DNA of 64,000 bases from contig OY987242.1 in assembly GCA_963920765.1 (NCBI GenBank), positions 3,250,789 to 3,314,788 on the forward strand, written 5' to 3'. The notes beneath the pieces are model-generated. The model did not search any database, was not told where the DNA came from, and saw nothing but the letters and a program-made list of their open reading frames with translations. The stretch is from Ulota crispa. Taxonomy: Eukaryota > Streptophyta > Bryopsida > Orthotrichales > Orthotrichaceae. A program made the position numbers and the translations under genes. Positions 1 through 12,126 of this stretch are shown piece after piece. How positions within the stretch are numbered: the first letter of the stretch is position 1; each line of letters starts with the position of its first letter.

Positions 1-215
1 TTTTGGATTGCCTTCCAAACAAAAATTCTCATAAATTTATTTCTAACTTCTTCAATAAATGTCGGAATGAGGTAAAAGTTAGATGCCCACATAGATTTTT
101 GAATTTCCCATCTTCCATAAAAGTTTCAACAAATTACACAAATTAGTTTACCCATACTTACATGCCCAAAATCCTATTTGTCCCCCATAGGGACAAGTGG
201 TCCTTTGGGAATTAA
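1..215 (+). mobile_element. TTAA-A element, 3' part (cut by window edge)
   Basis: This is the right end of the main TTAA-flanked family. It shows the family landmarks in order: AACTTCTTCAATAAATGTC, TTAGATGCCCACATAGAT, ACATGCCCAAAATCC, a small GGGAC hairpin, and a decayed terminus CCTTTGGGAATTAA ending at TTAA 212-215. The rest lies left of the window. It is inserted in a MITE-B copy that resumes at 216. No coding sequence is seen. The piggyBac-like assignment rests on TTAA plus a CCC-starting TIR, and no transposase was seen. Confidence 0.75.
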
Positions 216-360
216 AAATTTACAACTTATTCTCACAATATTCAAATAATACATTCAAAAGTGCAACCCTCATTTATTTTCTGTTCCTAATAAGATCCTA
301 TAATTTGCTAATTGTTTATTAATAGTCATCACGTTCAAAACCCCGTTAGTTTGACGTTAT
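216..360 (+). mobile_element. MITE-B remnant split by the TTAA-A copy
   Basis: The sequence from ATTTACAACTTATTCTCACA to TTTGACGTTATGCGCATTC matches the right half of the MITE-B copies at 6398-6713 (inverted) and 23278-23595. Shared words include TTTATTAATAGTCATC and AACAAGATC-like text. The terminal CCTACCTTA is lost here. The left half would lie beyond the inserted TTAA-A element, outside the window. Confidence 0.6.
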
Positions 361-1412
361 GCGCATTCATTCAGAGTTTAATAATATCTTCATGTTTTGA
401 GATATTTGGAGAGTGATGTTTATTGATTCCCCCTTCTGATTCTTCTTATTCTTCTTAGAAACCATGAACATTGCACTAAATGTTCTATTTGATTTCAAAA
501 AACTGTCACTTTGATAGTTTGATACTTGATACGCCAAATAAAGTTTCAACTAACAATCTCATAAGACTCATATTGAAGCAATGTAGAATGAATTAATCAA
601 TCATTGTGTGTTACTGAATAGTGACCACTGACCAATGAATAGTGACAGACGATAAAAGGAATTGAAAGAAGGTAGATTATTTATTTATTTTTAAAGGTGA
701 AAAATAAATCATTGCAATGAATAACTTAATTTCATACATCAAAATGTATTATTACCAATTTACTATTAGAGTAAATAGTAAATTGAACAAAACCTAGAAC
801 TAGTTTAAGGGAAAAAAAAAAGTGTTTAGAAACCCATCCATCTTGAAGTTGGTTTGAACTTTGAATAGATAAAAAACTTAGAGAATCTTAGAAAATGTAC
901 ATTAGGTTACAATAGTATCATTGTAGGATGCTTTTGATCACATTAGTTTATTATGTATAACATAGAGTTCATAGACATTTACAACTTGATATATAAAAGT
1001 TGTTCAATTAGATATGCACACAAGTCATAAAACTTGGGCCATATTTCACAATTTTTTAAAACCAAAACATGTTACAATAAGAAAAACTATCCTTTTGCAT
1101 GCCCGTGAAAAATCAATTGAAAATGGGAATATAAGAAATTAACTGGTGACGCTGAAATTTCTCCCTCACTCTTGGGTGCAATTGAAAGTCAACCCTTAAA
1201 CATTTGAGCATGCCATTGTAATCAATACTATACAAGGTAGTTTTCTTATATTTGGAATGGATTCACACCTTTAATACATTTGAGATCAACAAAGAATTTG
1301 GAATATACATCAATGTGATGCTAATGAGCTATTTGAGATCCCAAATGAAACCTTCTCGATGATAGTAAATGTCAATTATACGGCACCTTATCTCCTTAGG
1401 GACGTTTAAGGG
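361..1412. other. Unassigned AT-rich DNA
   Basis: No gene, RNA or repeat end is recognisable. Only short chance ORFs occur. GAATAGTGAC is repeated near 617 and 637. Confidence 0.6.
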
Positions 1413-1657
1413 TTAGAGCATCTCCTCCCATGCGCGTGGAATCGAACACATTGAGGAGCGTTTGAAGGGCCATTTCTGACAAACATGGGCCGGTTGAGCT
1501 CCTGATGTCCACTGGTTCGTTGAATTTCAACTTGCCAAAGCCTGAAATAGGGAAAGTGGGTCGGGATTCAAGTCAAAAAATTAGCCCCTCAACAGCCGTG
1601 TAGGCATGGGGCTTGCCACTGTTCAGTGCTTTGAGAGTTGCGAATCTCACAACCTTA

Positions 1658-1964
1658 GGGCATCTTCACCGGTGGCTCGCGCACTCTCAAAGTGGATGAA
1701 AAGTAGCCAGGTCAGACCCTCTCAAATTCTCTTGTCTAGTGAGTCTAGCAAGCCACTCTTCAAGCCGCTATTCATGCACTATTTACCCTAACTTTAATGA
1801 TCTTTATCCTCTACTTTCCTAAATAAGTGGTCAATTGCTTATTTATGGGGTGTCTTGGAGTGTTAGGCCACCTTTTCATAAAGCATGGGTGGAGATTGAG
1901 AGCTTTCAGGCCTCGCCACACCAGATGGAAAACTTTGAGTGAGTCTGCACCAGTGGAGATGCCC
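1658..1964 (+). mobile_element. Hb-P1: 307-bp Harbinger-like MITE
   Basis: It starts GGGCATCTTCACCGGTG and ends CAGTGGAGATGCCC, flanked by perfect TTA duplications (1655-1657 and 1965-1967). The interior (sense) contains CTCTCAAAGTGGATG near the left end and GCCTCGCCACACCAGATGG near the right end. Both are shared in inverted orientation with Hb-P2 and Hb-P3 at 25.6-26.2 kb. The right TTA plus the next A forms the TTAA used by TTAA-K1. Confidence 0.8.
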
Positions 1965-2877
1965 TTAACCCTTTAAGGACCACGCGACCGTATTTTGGTC
2001 ACTGGGTGTGGTTTTTGGCATGTAGGTTGAAATTGCTTAGTAATTTGGAATTTGGTCTTGAAGTACGCATGTGATCACAAGAATTTTGCATCCATCTAAA
2101 AAATAACAATGCAATTGGGTATGTGAGTTGACAAATAATGGTGTTTACATTGCATGGCTTCAAAATACGTGTCCAATTTTTGTCAAAGATGGATCAAAGC
2201 AACACCACAATACATCAAGTATGCAAGAAGAATGTCAAATTTCAATTGCACAATTCCAAAAATTTCAAATTGCTTAAGAAATATGCTTGTATTGTTTTCA
2301 TATACGGTAGTAGTATAATTGTAGTATTTGAAGATCTACTAAAATGTTGTTGTCATTTTGGCTTTAAAATTTGTCATCCTACATTTAAGGCCAATTCTTG
2401 ATTGTTTTCACCAATTGGATTTTCTAGAATAATTATCAAATTTCTTGTAGAACCGTTTTAGGGTAGCAAAGAAAGTGGGATTTTTGACCCTTTTTGTCCA
2501 CTTAGCTACACCTTGTGATTGCTATTTTTGTCTATTTTGAGTGAAACTAGTCTTATTGGAAAGGTGGGAAACCCTGCTTTCTAGAAATGAAAGGCTCTTC
2601 TCAATCAAAGCTTGCATGAAAGGTTAACATTCAAAACTAAACAAGAATGAAACACAAGAGATTTTCCGCATATGGCTCACTCAATCATTATAATATTTCA
2701 CCACCAACAGTGGATCTAGCTGAAATTTTGATGCGTTGCAACAAACAAGGTGTACTTCCCATTCGTACAATTGGATTATTGAAAATGGGTCCATATTTGA
2801 GTCATTTCCAAATCTAAGCTTAAAGCCCCTGTTTTTAGTGGATTTTGTGAAAATGGGTGTGGTTGTTAAAGGGTTAA
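1965..2877 (+). mobile_element. TTAA-K1: piggyBac-like non-autonomous element
   Basis: It starts TTAACCCTTTAAGGACCAC and ends TTGTTAAAGGGTTAA. It is 913 bp long and matches TTAA-K2 (4383-5282, inverted) across most of its length, for example GGTAGTAGTATAATTGTAG and ACATTTAAGGCCAATTCTT. An 87-codon ORF at 2138-2401 partly persists in K2, but I recognise no domain. The left TTAA overlaps the TTA duplication of Hb-P1. Confidence 0.8.
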
Positions 2878-3306
2878 AGAGCCTGTAAAAGCAGCATGCT
2901 CAATAGATTATGTATAGAGCAATGCTCGAGGAGGAAGGGATTGCAAAAATAAACGGTCAACAAGGAGGGCAGAGCCCAACAAGGAGGCCTCTTATTTTTG
3001 CAATCCCAACGATGAGGGGCATTGGCCCAACGTAAACCACTGCAAAGATGTTTGGATGAATGTATGAATTTTTGGATGACAAATGCGTAATCCACGATGA
3101 AAAGTCCATAATCCATGGTTACACAATTTTTCCCGCAAAACGACCAGTTCTGGAGCAGAACCCACCCCGCATTTGAAGGCGAAACATCTCTGCAGTGGTA
3201 TACGAGTCCCTGGCAGCTTCCCGTCCCAAGGGATCTCTATGGCATGGCTGCAAAGGGATTTTCATTGAGCCTATTCCCAATGAGGCTTTGCGACCGCTCA
3301 TGGAGC

Positions 3307-4386
3307 TTAACTCCTAAAGGCCCAAGCCCATTTGTTGTGAAAGTCACTCAAAACTGCTACTTTTGGGGGAATGAGTACAAAGGTAGGAAAAAATGGTTTT
3401 TCTAGGAAATCCAACCATGGGACCTTGCCCAAGACTATGGGAGGTACTTGTGTGAAAAAAATTAGCTCATTCTAGATGTCCATGAGTCAGATTTTGACAT
3501 TGAAAGTGATAAAAAAAAAAATCCATGCTGCCCAAAAATTTTAGAAGCCTTTAACAGCTTCTATATCAAAAAAATTGCTCTACACAAAGTTGAGGTTTTT
3601 TTTTCCCATGTAGAAGACCAAGTTAGGTAAGTGTGGAAGAAATTTCAAATGAATTGGAGGTGTGAAACATACTCTGTAAAATCTTGCAATGCTGTGAGGT
3701 CATGAAATTTGCATATACACTAGGCAAAATTGAAGGATTTATGTAAAATTCAGAAATTTGAATTATTGTAATCCAAATGGTGAAAACCAAGGAATCTTAG
3801 TCTACTACAACTTGGAAAAAAAAAGTAAAAAAATATACATACAAAGAACTCAAAAAAGTAAAGCACCAAATTGGACAAGGGGCAAAAGGAGTGAATGCCA
3901 TATTCATTAAATTGGGACTTTTTAGACATTTTGGGTTTAAGGTGACCAACTTAAAATGAGTATTACGATACAACTTGAGAATTTGATTTTTCCAATTTAA
4001 TAAATATGTGTTAATAGAGGTTTGGGAGTCCCATACCTACCTGCAAATCAAAACTTCTAAAACCTCTCGTAACTTTCACCTCATCAATCAAAATTGAATG
4101 AGTCAAAGCTTTCCATGTATATAGAAATCTAAAGAACCAATTTCAGATTTTTATTTTTAAAAAATACTTTTTTTGAGTTACCCAATTCTCCCATGTTTTT
4201 CAGTTATGAATACACAACTTCTTCAATGAACGTCAAAATGGAGAAAAAATTAGATGCCCATGCAAATCTTGGAATTCCCCATCTTCAATAAAAGTTTCGA
4301 TAAATCACACAAAGTAGTTTAGTTATAAGTACATGCCTAAAACCCCACTTGGCCCCCGAAGGACTAGTTAAGCCTTTAGGGGTTAA
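3307..4386 (+). mobile_element. TTAA-A element carrying MITE-F1
   Basis: It starts TTAACTCCTAAAGGCCCAAG and ends GCCTTTAGGGGTTAA. Internal landmarks (GGGGGAATGAGTACAAAGGTAGG, ATCTTGCAATG, AACCAAGGAATCTTAGTC, CATGCCTAAAACCCC) are in family order. Length is 1080 bp, of which 119 bp is the nested MITE-F1. Its right TTAA (4383-4386) is also the left TTAA of TTAA-K2. No coding capacity is seen. Confidence 0.85.
3894..4012 (+). mobile_element. MITE-F1, internally deleted copy inside TTAA-A
   Basis: The text AATGCCATATTCATTAAATTGGG to CCAATTTAATAAATATGTGTT interrupts the TTAA-A sequence GGGGCAAAAGGA...GAGGTTTGGGAG, which is continuous in other copies (for example 9840 inverted and 20085). The TIR matches MITE-F5, but only 119 bp remain of the usual 250. 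Confidence 0.7.
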
Positions 4387-5282
4387 CCCTTTAAAGACCA
4401 CACACATTTTCACAAAATCCATTAGAAACCGGGGTGGATGTGCGCTTGAATCAATTATGGACCCAATTTCAATAATCCAACCATACACATGAGAAGTAGA
4501 CCTTGTTTACTATAAAGTATCAATATATCAATTAGATCTACCATTGGAGGTGAAATATTATAATGATTGAGTGAGTTGTAGGCAAGAATTCTCTAGTTTT
4601 CATGCTTGTGTGGTTTTGGATCTTACTCCTTCATACAAGCTTTGCTTGAGAAGAGCCTTTCATTTCTAGAAAGCTAAGTTTCCCACCTTTCCAATAAGAC
4701 CAGTTTCACACAAAATGGATAAAAATAGCAATCACAAGGTGTAGCTACGTGGACAAAAAGGGTCAAAAATCCCACTTTCTTTGCTACCCAAAAATAGTTT
4801 TACAAGAAAATTGATAAATGCTATGGAAAATCCAATTGGTGAAAACAATAAAGAATTGGCCTTAAATGTAGGAAAACAAATTTTGAAGATGAAATGATAA
4901 CACCATTTCAATAAATCTTCAAATACTACAATTATACTACTACCATATATGAAACCAATACATGCGTATTTGTTGAGCAATCGAAATTTTTTTAGGACGG
5001 CATGATTGAAATTTGGCATTCTTCTTGGATGTTTGATGTATTGTGTTGTTGCTTTGATCCACTTTAACCAAATATGAATACGTATTTTGAGGCCATGCTA
5101 TATAAACACCATTGTTTATGAACTCACATACCTGATTCCATTGTTGTTTTTTTGATTGGATGCAAAATTCTTGTGTGATCATAAGCATTCTTCAAGAAAA
5201 ATTTCCAAATTATTGACCAATTTTTACGCCAAAAACCACTCTGCTGAACTAAAATATGGTTCAGTGGTCTCTAAAGGGTTAA
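4383..5282 (-). mobile_element. TTAA-K2: piggyBac-like element, inverted copy of K1
   Basis: It starts TTAACCCTTTAAAGACCAC and ends GGTCTCTAAAGGGTTAA, 900 bp. Read on the minus strand it follows K1 from TTGCATCCAATC-like text through GGTAGTAGTATAATTGTAG to the other terminus. It shares TTAA 4383-4386 with the TTAA-A element on its left. Minus-strand ORFs (4732-5019, 4940-5188) correspond to the K1 ORF region but are frame-broken between themselves. Confidence 0.8.
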
Positions 5283-5329
5283 GGCCACGTCGTCCTGCTG
5301 GTTGAACTCAACCGGTGGAGATGCTCTTG

Positions 5330-6397
5330 AAATACTTCAAAATATCTTTGAGACAAGGATTGAGCATAGCTCATCAAGTGCAAATCTCATTAATGCAACT
5401 ATGATTGCAAAAATTGAGGTGCCAGTAACTTCCTTCGCACATCATTGCAGAATGTAGGATTCTCAGTCGTTTTTGGGTTAAAAGATATGATTGGTTCCAG
5501 TGAAATTTGGCTACCCTACAGTTACATCAACCGGAAGGCAGACCTGACAGCTTTGGCAGAGGGCATTTGCCAGTGTGCAAGTTTTGATTTGTTTGGGCAC
5601 ATTTGAAATATAGTCTGTATCACTTTCAGAGTTGAACTATTGCTGGGGCATGGGTTTTGCAATGTAGGCAAATTCAGCAAAAATATTATCAATTACTTAC
5701 ATCTCACCAGTTAATTGTATTTCAATAGCTGTAAAAAAAATAAGGGGAATCCCTTGGGGGTAATTTTTTTTAAAATTAAGCTTAGCGCATTTAGCAGTGT
5801 TGAGCTCTGTGACCATTACCTCTGTCCATGAGGCAAGATACAGTACCATACGTAGATTTTGGTTTTGTGTACCCGTACCTCACAATATAGATTTTGATCA
5901 TCAAAGCCCTAAGTTTTATTACTGCGTAGATTTAGTGCTCTCAGGCAATCTGCTTGAAGTGATTTGTAGAGTCTTATCGTGGCCTTTCTCAAAATCTTGT
6001 TATTAAAAATTTGATCTTCTGTACATAATTGCACATCCTCTTATCAACAGCATTGCTGGTATGGCATCACCTCCACTCCAGGCGTAGCCCAAAGGTGTGC
6101 CTATCACAGATTCAGTAAGCGCGTGGAGTAATTCCAGTATCTGAAATTGCAAAGGTGTGGTGTAATTTTTTTACCAAAGAGGTACAGTAGTTTAGCGATG
6201 GCTCACTAAATGGTTAGCAAATCATATGAGTAGCAAATCATATGGTTAGATCCACCATTGCAACAGTTCATAATTACCAACTGATTCAATACTATGAACA
6301 TAGACCTGGGCAAAGAGTAATTGGGATATATGTTTGTGTCATGTAAATTCTTTTCATCTAAACTCTTTAAACGTCCCATGGGGATAGTGTATAAGCT
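5330..6397. other. Unassigned DNA
   Basis: About 1.07 kb without a recognisable gene or repeat end. The longest ORF (5797-6006, 69 codons) shows no known motif. Confidence 0.5.
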
Positions 6398-6713
6398 TAA
6401 GGTAGGAGCGCCCATAAACGTCAAACTAAGGGTTCTGAACATGATGACTATTAATAAACAACTAATAAATTATATGATCTTATTAGGAACAGAAAAAAAA
6501 AAATTGCATTTTTGAATGTATTATTTGGATAGTGTGAGAATAAGTTGTGAATTTTTAAGAAGCAAACTGTTATTGCACCCATAATCAACACTAAGGTTTC
6601 ATGTTCACATGTTGTACATTCTTGTCATTACATCCATTCATTTCCACATATTTTTCAAGATTTCAGAGGTGATTGTTATGGGGACAATGACGCTTATGGG
6701 TACACCTACCTTA
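6398..6713 (-). mobile_element. MITE-B1, 316-bp TIR element
   Basis: The ends are AAGGTAGGAGCGCCCATAA on the left and TTATGGGTACACCTACCTT on the right, inverted repeats of each other and flanked by TA. The body is the reverse complement of the copy at 23278-23595, sharing ATGACTATTAATAAAC, GAACATGAAACCTTA-type text and a TTGAAAAATATG block. A TA duplication would suit a Tc1/mariner-type MITE, but that is inference. No ORF of note. Confidence 0.7.
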
Positions 6714-6986
6714 CATTGCTTTATGTTTGGCATTTTCTATCAACAAGAAGTTTTAATTTGGGATTTTAAATAGCTCACTAGAATTGCATTGATCTATAGT
6801 ACTCTGAGTTCTATTTATTCTCAACTTGGGACAAATTTGGTAAAAATGACCAATTTTTTTGTGTGTCTTATGACGTGGCTCTTGACTATTGGCTTGGGAC
6901 CAATTTCAAATAAAGAGTTGCAATAAGGTGGGGGCACCCACTGCCAATAACACCCCATACTTGACCTAAAAGGGGTTTGGCACCAC

Positions 6987-7923
6987 TTAACCCCTAATGG
7001 ACCAAGCCCATTTTTCTGAAAAAATCACTAAAAACTACCACTTTTGGGAGAATAAGTACAAAGGTAGGAAAAAAAGTTCTTTTGAAAATTCAATTGTAGG
7101 ATCTTGCCCTAGATTATAGGAGGTACTTGTGGAAAAAAATCAGCTCATTCTAAATGTAGAAGAGTGAGATATTGACATCCAAAGTGCAAAAAAAAGTTTT
7201 TTTCCCTACTGCCCAAAATTTCAGAAGCCTTTGATTGCTCCAATATCAAAAAATTGCTCTATGCAAAGTTGAGGTTTATTTTTTCCATGTTGAAGAACAA
7301 GTTAGGTATGTGTAGGAGAATTTTTAAATAAATTGGAGGTGTGGATCATACTTTGTAAAATATTGCAATGTTATAAGGCCATGAAATTTGCATATACACT
7401 AGGCAAGATTGGAGGATTTATGTGAAATTGAGAAATATGAGTTACTTTGATCCAAATGGTGAAAACTAAGGAATCTTAGTCTAGTACAACTTAGAAAAAA
7501 AAAAGATTAAAAAAAAGTTAAAACACCAAATTTAACAAGGGTCAAAAGGAATGGAGGTTTGGGAGTTCCATACATGCACGCAAACTAAAACTTCTCACTT
7601 ATCAATCAAAGTTGAATGATTCAAAGCTTTCCACATATCTAAAAGTTTAAAGAATCAATTTTGATTTTTTACTTTTTTTAAATGAAATTTTTAAAGAAGT
7701 TTTTTGGGCTGCCCGGATTGCCCGCCCTCCCCCGTTTTTTGAAATTAATGCATAACTTCTTCAATAAATGTCAGAATGAAGAAAAAATTAGATGTGCACA
7801 TACATTTTTGAATTCCTCACCAACCTCAAAAATTTCAAAAATTTATAAAAACTAGTTGAATCATAGGTACATGCCCATGGTCCATTTGTCCCTCAAAGGG
7901 ACAGTTGGTCCTTTAGGGGTTAA
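6987..7923 (+). mobile_element. TTAA-A element, full length
   Basis: It starts TTAACCCCTAATGGACCAAG and ends GGTCCTTTAGGGGTTAA, 937 bp including both TTAA. All internal landmarks of the family are present, including GGCTGCCCGGATTGCCCGCCC near 7708 and the GTCCCTCAAAGGGAC hairpin before the right end. It is one of the least rearranged copies and could serve as a reference for the family. Non-coding. Confidence 0.9.
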
Positions 7924-9467
7924 GTTATGTCATGTGTCCCAAAGTAAAGTAAGCAATAATGAGCAGAAAACAATTTGGTTATTACTAAAATTGCATGAGT
8001 TTAGAGGTTGGCAATGGGCCCAATGTACTTTTTGACTCCCAAAATTCACAATAATTTCAGTTTTGCAAAAAAAAACTATGAAAAATTTGCAATCCCAATA
8101 TTTCTTATCTTCCTACCAGGGAAAAATATACATTGCCTCAAACTATTTGTAATTTATTGCATAATCGGTTATTAGGTATGGGGGCTTCCACCTTATAACT
8201 GAGATTTCCACAAGAGCTAGAGTACTAAATTGCTGTAACTTTGTAATAAAATACTCTAATCAAGGTAATTTTGAAAAAAGATAATGTTACTTATTTATCG
8301 AATGGTTTCAAAGGACTGCATCTTGAATTAGCTAATCAATTTTGCAAGTGACACATTCTTATGTTCTTTTTTGTTATGACTATTTGCAAGGAAAAGTGTC
8401 GAAAATCCTTATCATACAAAATGTTAGCACTATTCCAAATCTTATAAATTTAAATTTGCACAAAATAATGTCGTTTTTCTTGCAAAATTGCAAACTTAAC
8501 TGATCATGATGACAAGGATGATTGAATTCTAAGCTCACAAACTAAAAAATATTCATAAATCCATTATGGCTTATTTTACACATTAGACCATTCAACTACA
8601 CGATATAATTTAAAAAATCACCGGTATTCTTGTGCACTATCAGTTTATCCAAATATATCATTAACCACCAAAAACATAGATTAAATATGAATGTGAAACA
8701 CACCCATGCACTAAACTGGAAACTTAGATTGTTAAATCAGGAACATGATATATGTAAAGTCATGTTTTAGAACCGGCATATTTCACAACACGTATCTTGA
8801 AGTGACCACAACTTCAATCATTCACTGTGAAGTAGGCAAAAAAAACTACCATAAATTATCAAAAGTTGACATGCTTGAAATACCTATAGTAATAAAATCA
8901 AAAATCTAATTTGTGAATTATAAAAATTAAAGAAATGATTATTCCCAAGATTCGAATTTTGTTACATACGTTCAAAAAATAATGGAATTTTATTTGAGTA
9001 TGCATGTAACAAATACACCTCATGTATGGACAACATAGTGAACATACTAGAATTGAATTTGTTATTATTCAAGAACTTTAACAATTAGTTTTTCCTGAAA
9101 TTCTTTATGTGATTTTTCCATATAATTATTTTATCTTACTTTGATATCATATCATTCGTTCATTTTTAATTGAATGGTAATATCTTGTAAACATCTCAAA
9201 GCGCAGGTGAGAAAGTTGCACAAATGGGTGTAAATTGAATGGTTTGAGAGCCTGATTTATTGTGTTCAATAAGTAGGACAATTAGGTTGAAATAGAACTA
9301 GAGTTTATCCATTATTTCAAAATGGAATTTTGTGAAAATTATTCAGACATGAGTGAAGTAGTCATACAAAGTAGTTTTAGCTAACCTTGTGGCTCAAATC
9401 CTTATGGTTGAAATGCAAATTATAGATCTATAAATGTCATGAAACTAGATAGAGCAGATACTTGGCA
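7924..9467. other. Unassigned AT-rich DNA
   Basis: About 1.5 kb between two TTAA-A copies. I see no ORF worth naming, no TIR pair and no RNA gene. Confidence 0.6.
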
Positions 9468-10412
9468 TTAACCCCTAAAAGACCAACTGTCCCTTTGAGG
9501 ATAAATGGACCTCATGTATGTATCTATGATTAAATCAATTTTTTATAAATTTTTTGAAACTTTTGAGGAAGTTGCGGAATTCAAAGATGAAGGAGGTGCA
9601 CATCTAATTATTTATTCATTCCAACAATTATTGAAGAAATTATGCATGAATTTTTGAAAAACAGGGAGGGCGGGCAATCCGGGCAGCCCCAAAAAATTCC
9701 TTAAAATTTGCATTTAAAATAATAACAAATCCGAAACTGATTTTTTAGATTTTTGTATATGTGGGAAGGTTTGAATCATTCAACTTTGATTGATAAGTGA
9801 GAAGTTTTAGTTTGCAACCATAGGTATCGGACTCCCAAACCTCCATTTCTTTTGCCCCTTGTTAAATTTGGTGCATTACATTTTTTTGTGACGTTTTTTT
9901 TTCCAAGTTGTAGTAGACTAAGATTCCTTAGTTTTCACCATTTGGATCAAAGTAATTTAGATTTCATAATTTTACATAAATCCTCCAATTTTGCCTCATG
10001 TATATGCAAATTTCATGGCTTTACGACATTGCAATATTTTACAAAGTATGATCCACACCTGCAATTCATTTGGAAATCCTCCTACACTTACCTAACTTGG
10101 TCTCCTACATGAAAAAAAAAATCTCAACTTTGCATAGAGCAATTTTTTTGATATTGGAGCAATCAAAGGCTTATGAAAGTTTTGGGCAGCACGGAAAAAA
10201 ACTTTCTTTTTCACTTTGGATGTCAATATCTCACTCTTTTACATCTAGAATGAACTGAAATTTTCCCTCAAGTACCTCCCATAATCTAGGGCAAGATCTT
10301 ATGGTTGAATTTTCAAAAGAACTTTTTTTCCTACCTTTGTACTCATTCCTCCAAAAGTAGTAGTTTTCAAGGACTTTCACAAAAAAATGGGCTTGGTCCT
10401 TTAGGGGTTTAA
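9468..10412 (-). mobile_element. TTAA-A element, inverted, full length
   Basis: It starts TTAACCCCTAAAAGACCAAC and ends GGTCCTTTAGGGGTTTAA, 945 bp. It is the reverse complement of the copy at 6987-7923, with GGGCGGGCAATCCGGGCAG near 9668. Its right TTAA (10409-10412) is also the start of TTAA-C. An 86-codon ORF at 9852-10112 lies antisense to the family orientation and is probably fortuitous. Confidence 0.9.
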
Positions 10413-11324
10413 CCCTTTAGGGCCGCTTGCTTTCTGAGCTGATCATTTTTTTGGAAAGACTAGTTGCTTCTAACATTTTTGCAATTCAATTAGATGTAAA
10501 AAGCACAATCCAACTGTATTAATGTAAATTGCACTCTTGGAAGATAAGCACGTAAATTTTTTGGACCTATCTGCTTATGATATGTGCTGCATCGGTTAAG
10601 TGAAAGATGATGAATTGGATTAAGTTTGGATTGTACAAGTTGAATGAATGGTTCCTACAAGCAACTATTGTAGAATTAGATTTTGAAATTGTGCACTTTT
10701 CTCATGTGTGATATGTTGAAGGGTTTGAACTTAAGATTTTGGGAAAAAGTTGTACCATTTGCTATATTCAATGAAGGAAAGGCATGGGTGGTTAGGATGC
10801 AGAAATTGTAGAAAAGATCATAAAATTATAATCATTTTTAGAAAAATGAGATTTGCATGGTTAGAAAATCCAACCAGAGAAGTTATTTGAATAGTATTGA
10901 TCTATGACCGCGTGTTTTTTCAAAAGAAGTGTGACGGTATATAAGTAATTTTGATTGTGCAACTCTAAAAGGACTAAAAAGCTCAAGTAGGGGGTACAAA
11001 ACCAAAGACTAATTGGGTTGGTTGTTGTCATGGCACTATTTACTTGGTCCCTAAAGACATCTGGTGACGTCATCCTCTAGTTGGTGTTTCATTGAGTGAT
11101 TTGTACTAAACACTCAAATTTTCCGATACCTTTTTTGAAAAATCATTCTCTTTACAACAAGATGTAATTCCAAACTTTAATCGAACAAGTGCGAGTGAAA
11201 ATAGATTTCATTCCTTACATGTTTGTAATTGGTCAACCCATGATCCAAAATTGGTAACACATCCTAAATTTCATTTCAAAACCTAAGAAGGTAGTTTTTG
11301 CCTCCTCCAGCCCTAATGGGTTAA
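10409..11324 (+). mobile_element. TTAA-C: piggyBac-like element
   Basis: It starts TTAACCCTTTAGGGCCGC and ends CAGCCCTAATGGGTTAA, 916 bp. The ends are imperfect inverted repeats (CCC, T/A, TTAGGGC). I found no second copy of this body in the window. It shares TTAA 10409-10412 with the preceding TTAA-A copy. No domain is recognisable in its small ORFs. Confidence 0.7.
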
Positions 11325-12126
11325 TGAAGCAATTCAGAATGTGTAAGAAGATAATAGTCCAACGCTTGAGTTGAAAAAGTGGAGTTGTTCTAAGTTACAC
11401 ATGAAGCAAGTAATCACACCTATAGTAAGAGCACATCTTACTAATTTTGATTAAAGAAAAAGAGGTTCAAGCACTCTAAAAGGTAGTAATCATGATTGGT
11501 TACCTTGGGCAAGTTTAGGCCATTGGGCAGTTTTGACCAAAAAATGTGGTTGTCTGTGTTGGAATTGTTGTGTGAATGTCAAGGTGTAAATACGCAGGGT
11601 TGTATCCGTGCCTTGACTTTAAAAAAAAAATGCTTGCATTTGTGCATTGACCTACTGCATTTGTGACAAAAAAGTAAGCAGTCTAGGATTGGTCCAATGT
11701 GAAAATCATAAGTAAAGTTGTAGAAAATATATGTTTTTTAATATGTTTTCCTTCACTTAAATATTTTGAATTATCATTTATAAATAAAAATGCATTGAAA
11801 TCTAATTCATTAGTTATATAAATTATAGGATGAATCAACAACTATTAGTTGTTTTTTTCCTTGAATCCAAACGAAATGATGAGGAGTTGTTATCATTATT
11901 ATTATTAATATATTTTTGAGTAAGGCCATGCTCTCAAAAATCTACAACAATTTGCATTTGAAAAAAAAAATGAAAAATCCTATTTTTGCTGTATGTCAAT
12001 TTGAATGCATTTTCCATGATAAAGAACAAGAACTCTTGTATTTATGTAAACACGTTATTTGTTAATTTGCGAAAAAGCATACAACGTGGAATTTTTTTTT
12101 TTTTTTTTTTTCCTAGAGAACGCCAT
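11325..12126. other. Unassigned DNA with a poly-T tract
   Basis: No gene is seen. A run of about 22 T lies at 12091-12112. Just before it, AACACGTTATTTGTTAATTTGCG (about 12049) resembles a MITE-F end without a clear partner. Confidence 0.5.

Larger units (their letters stand above)
1416..5326. mobile_element. Hb-Q: Harbinger-like element split by four nested insertions
   Basis: The left end is TTA (1413-1415) followed by GAGCATCTCC. The right end is GGAGATGCTC followed by TTG (5327-5329), a likely decayed TTA duplication. Removing nested Hb-P1, TTAA-K1, TTAA-A and TTAA-K2 leaves about 710 bp (1416-1654, 2878-3306, 5283-5326). That residue is GC-richer than its surroundings and shows no convincing gene, only chance ORFs near 3115-3405. 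PIF/Harbinger elements typically have 3-bp TWA duplications. Pairing these two ends is inference, supported by a 10-bp TIR match. Confidence 0.5.

Noticed and set aside
2878-3306. ORFs on both strands near 3115-3405 as a host gene
   Set aside because: They run from Hb-Q residue into the TTAA-A element and show no domain.
7924-9467. Possible telomeric or centromeric satellite in AT-rich stretches
   Set aside because: No tandem unit or telomere-type hexamer array was found.
9852-10112. 86-codon ORF in the inverted TTAA-A copy
   Set aside because: It is not kept in other TTAA-A copies in the same frame and the family is non-coding.
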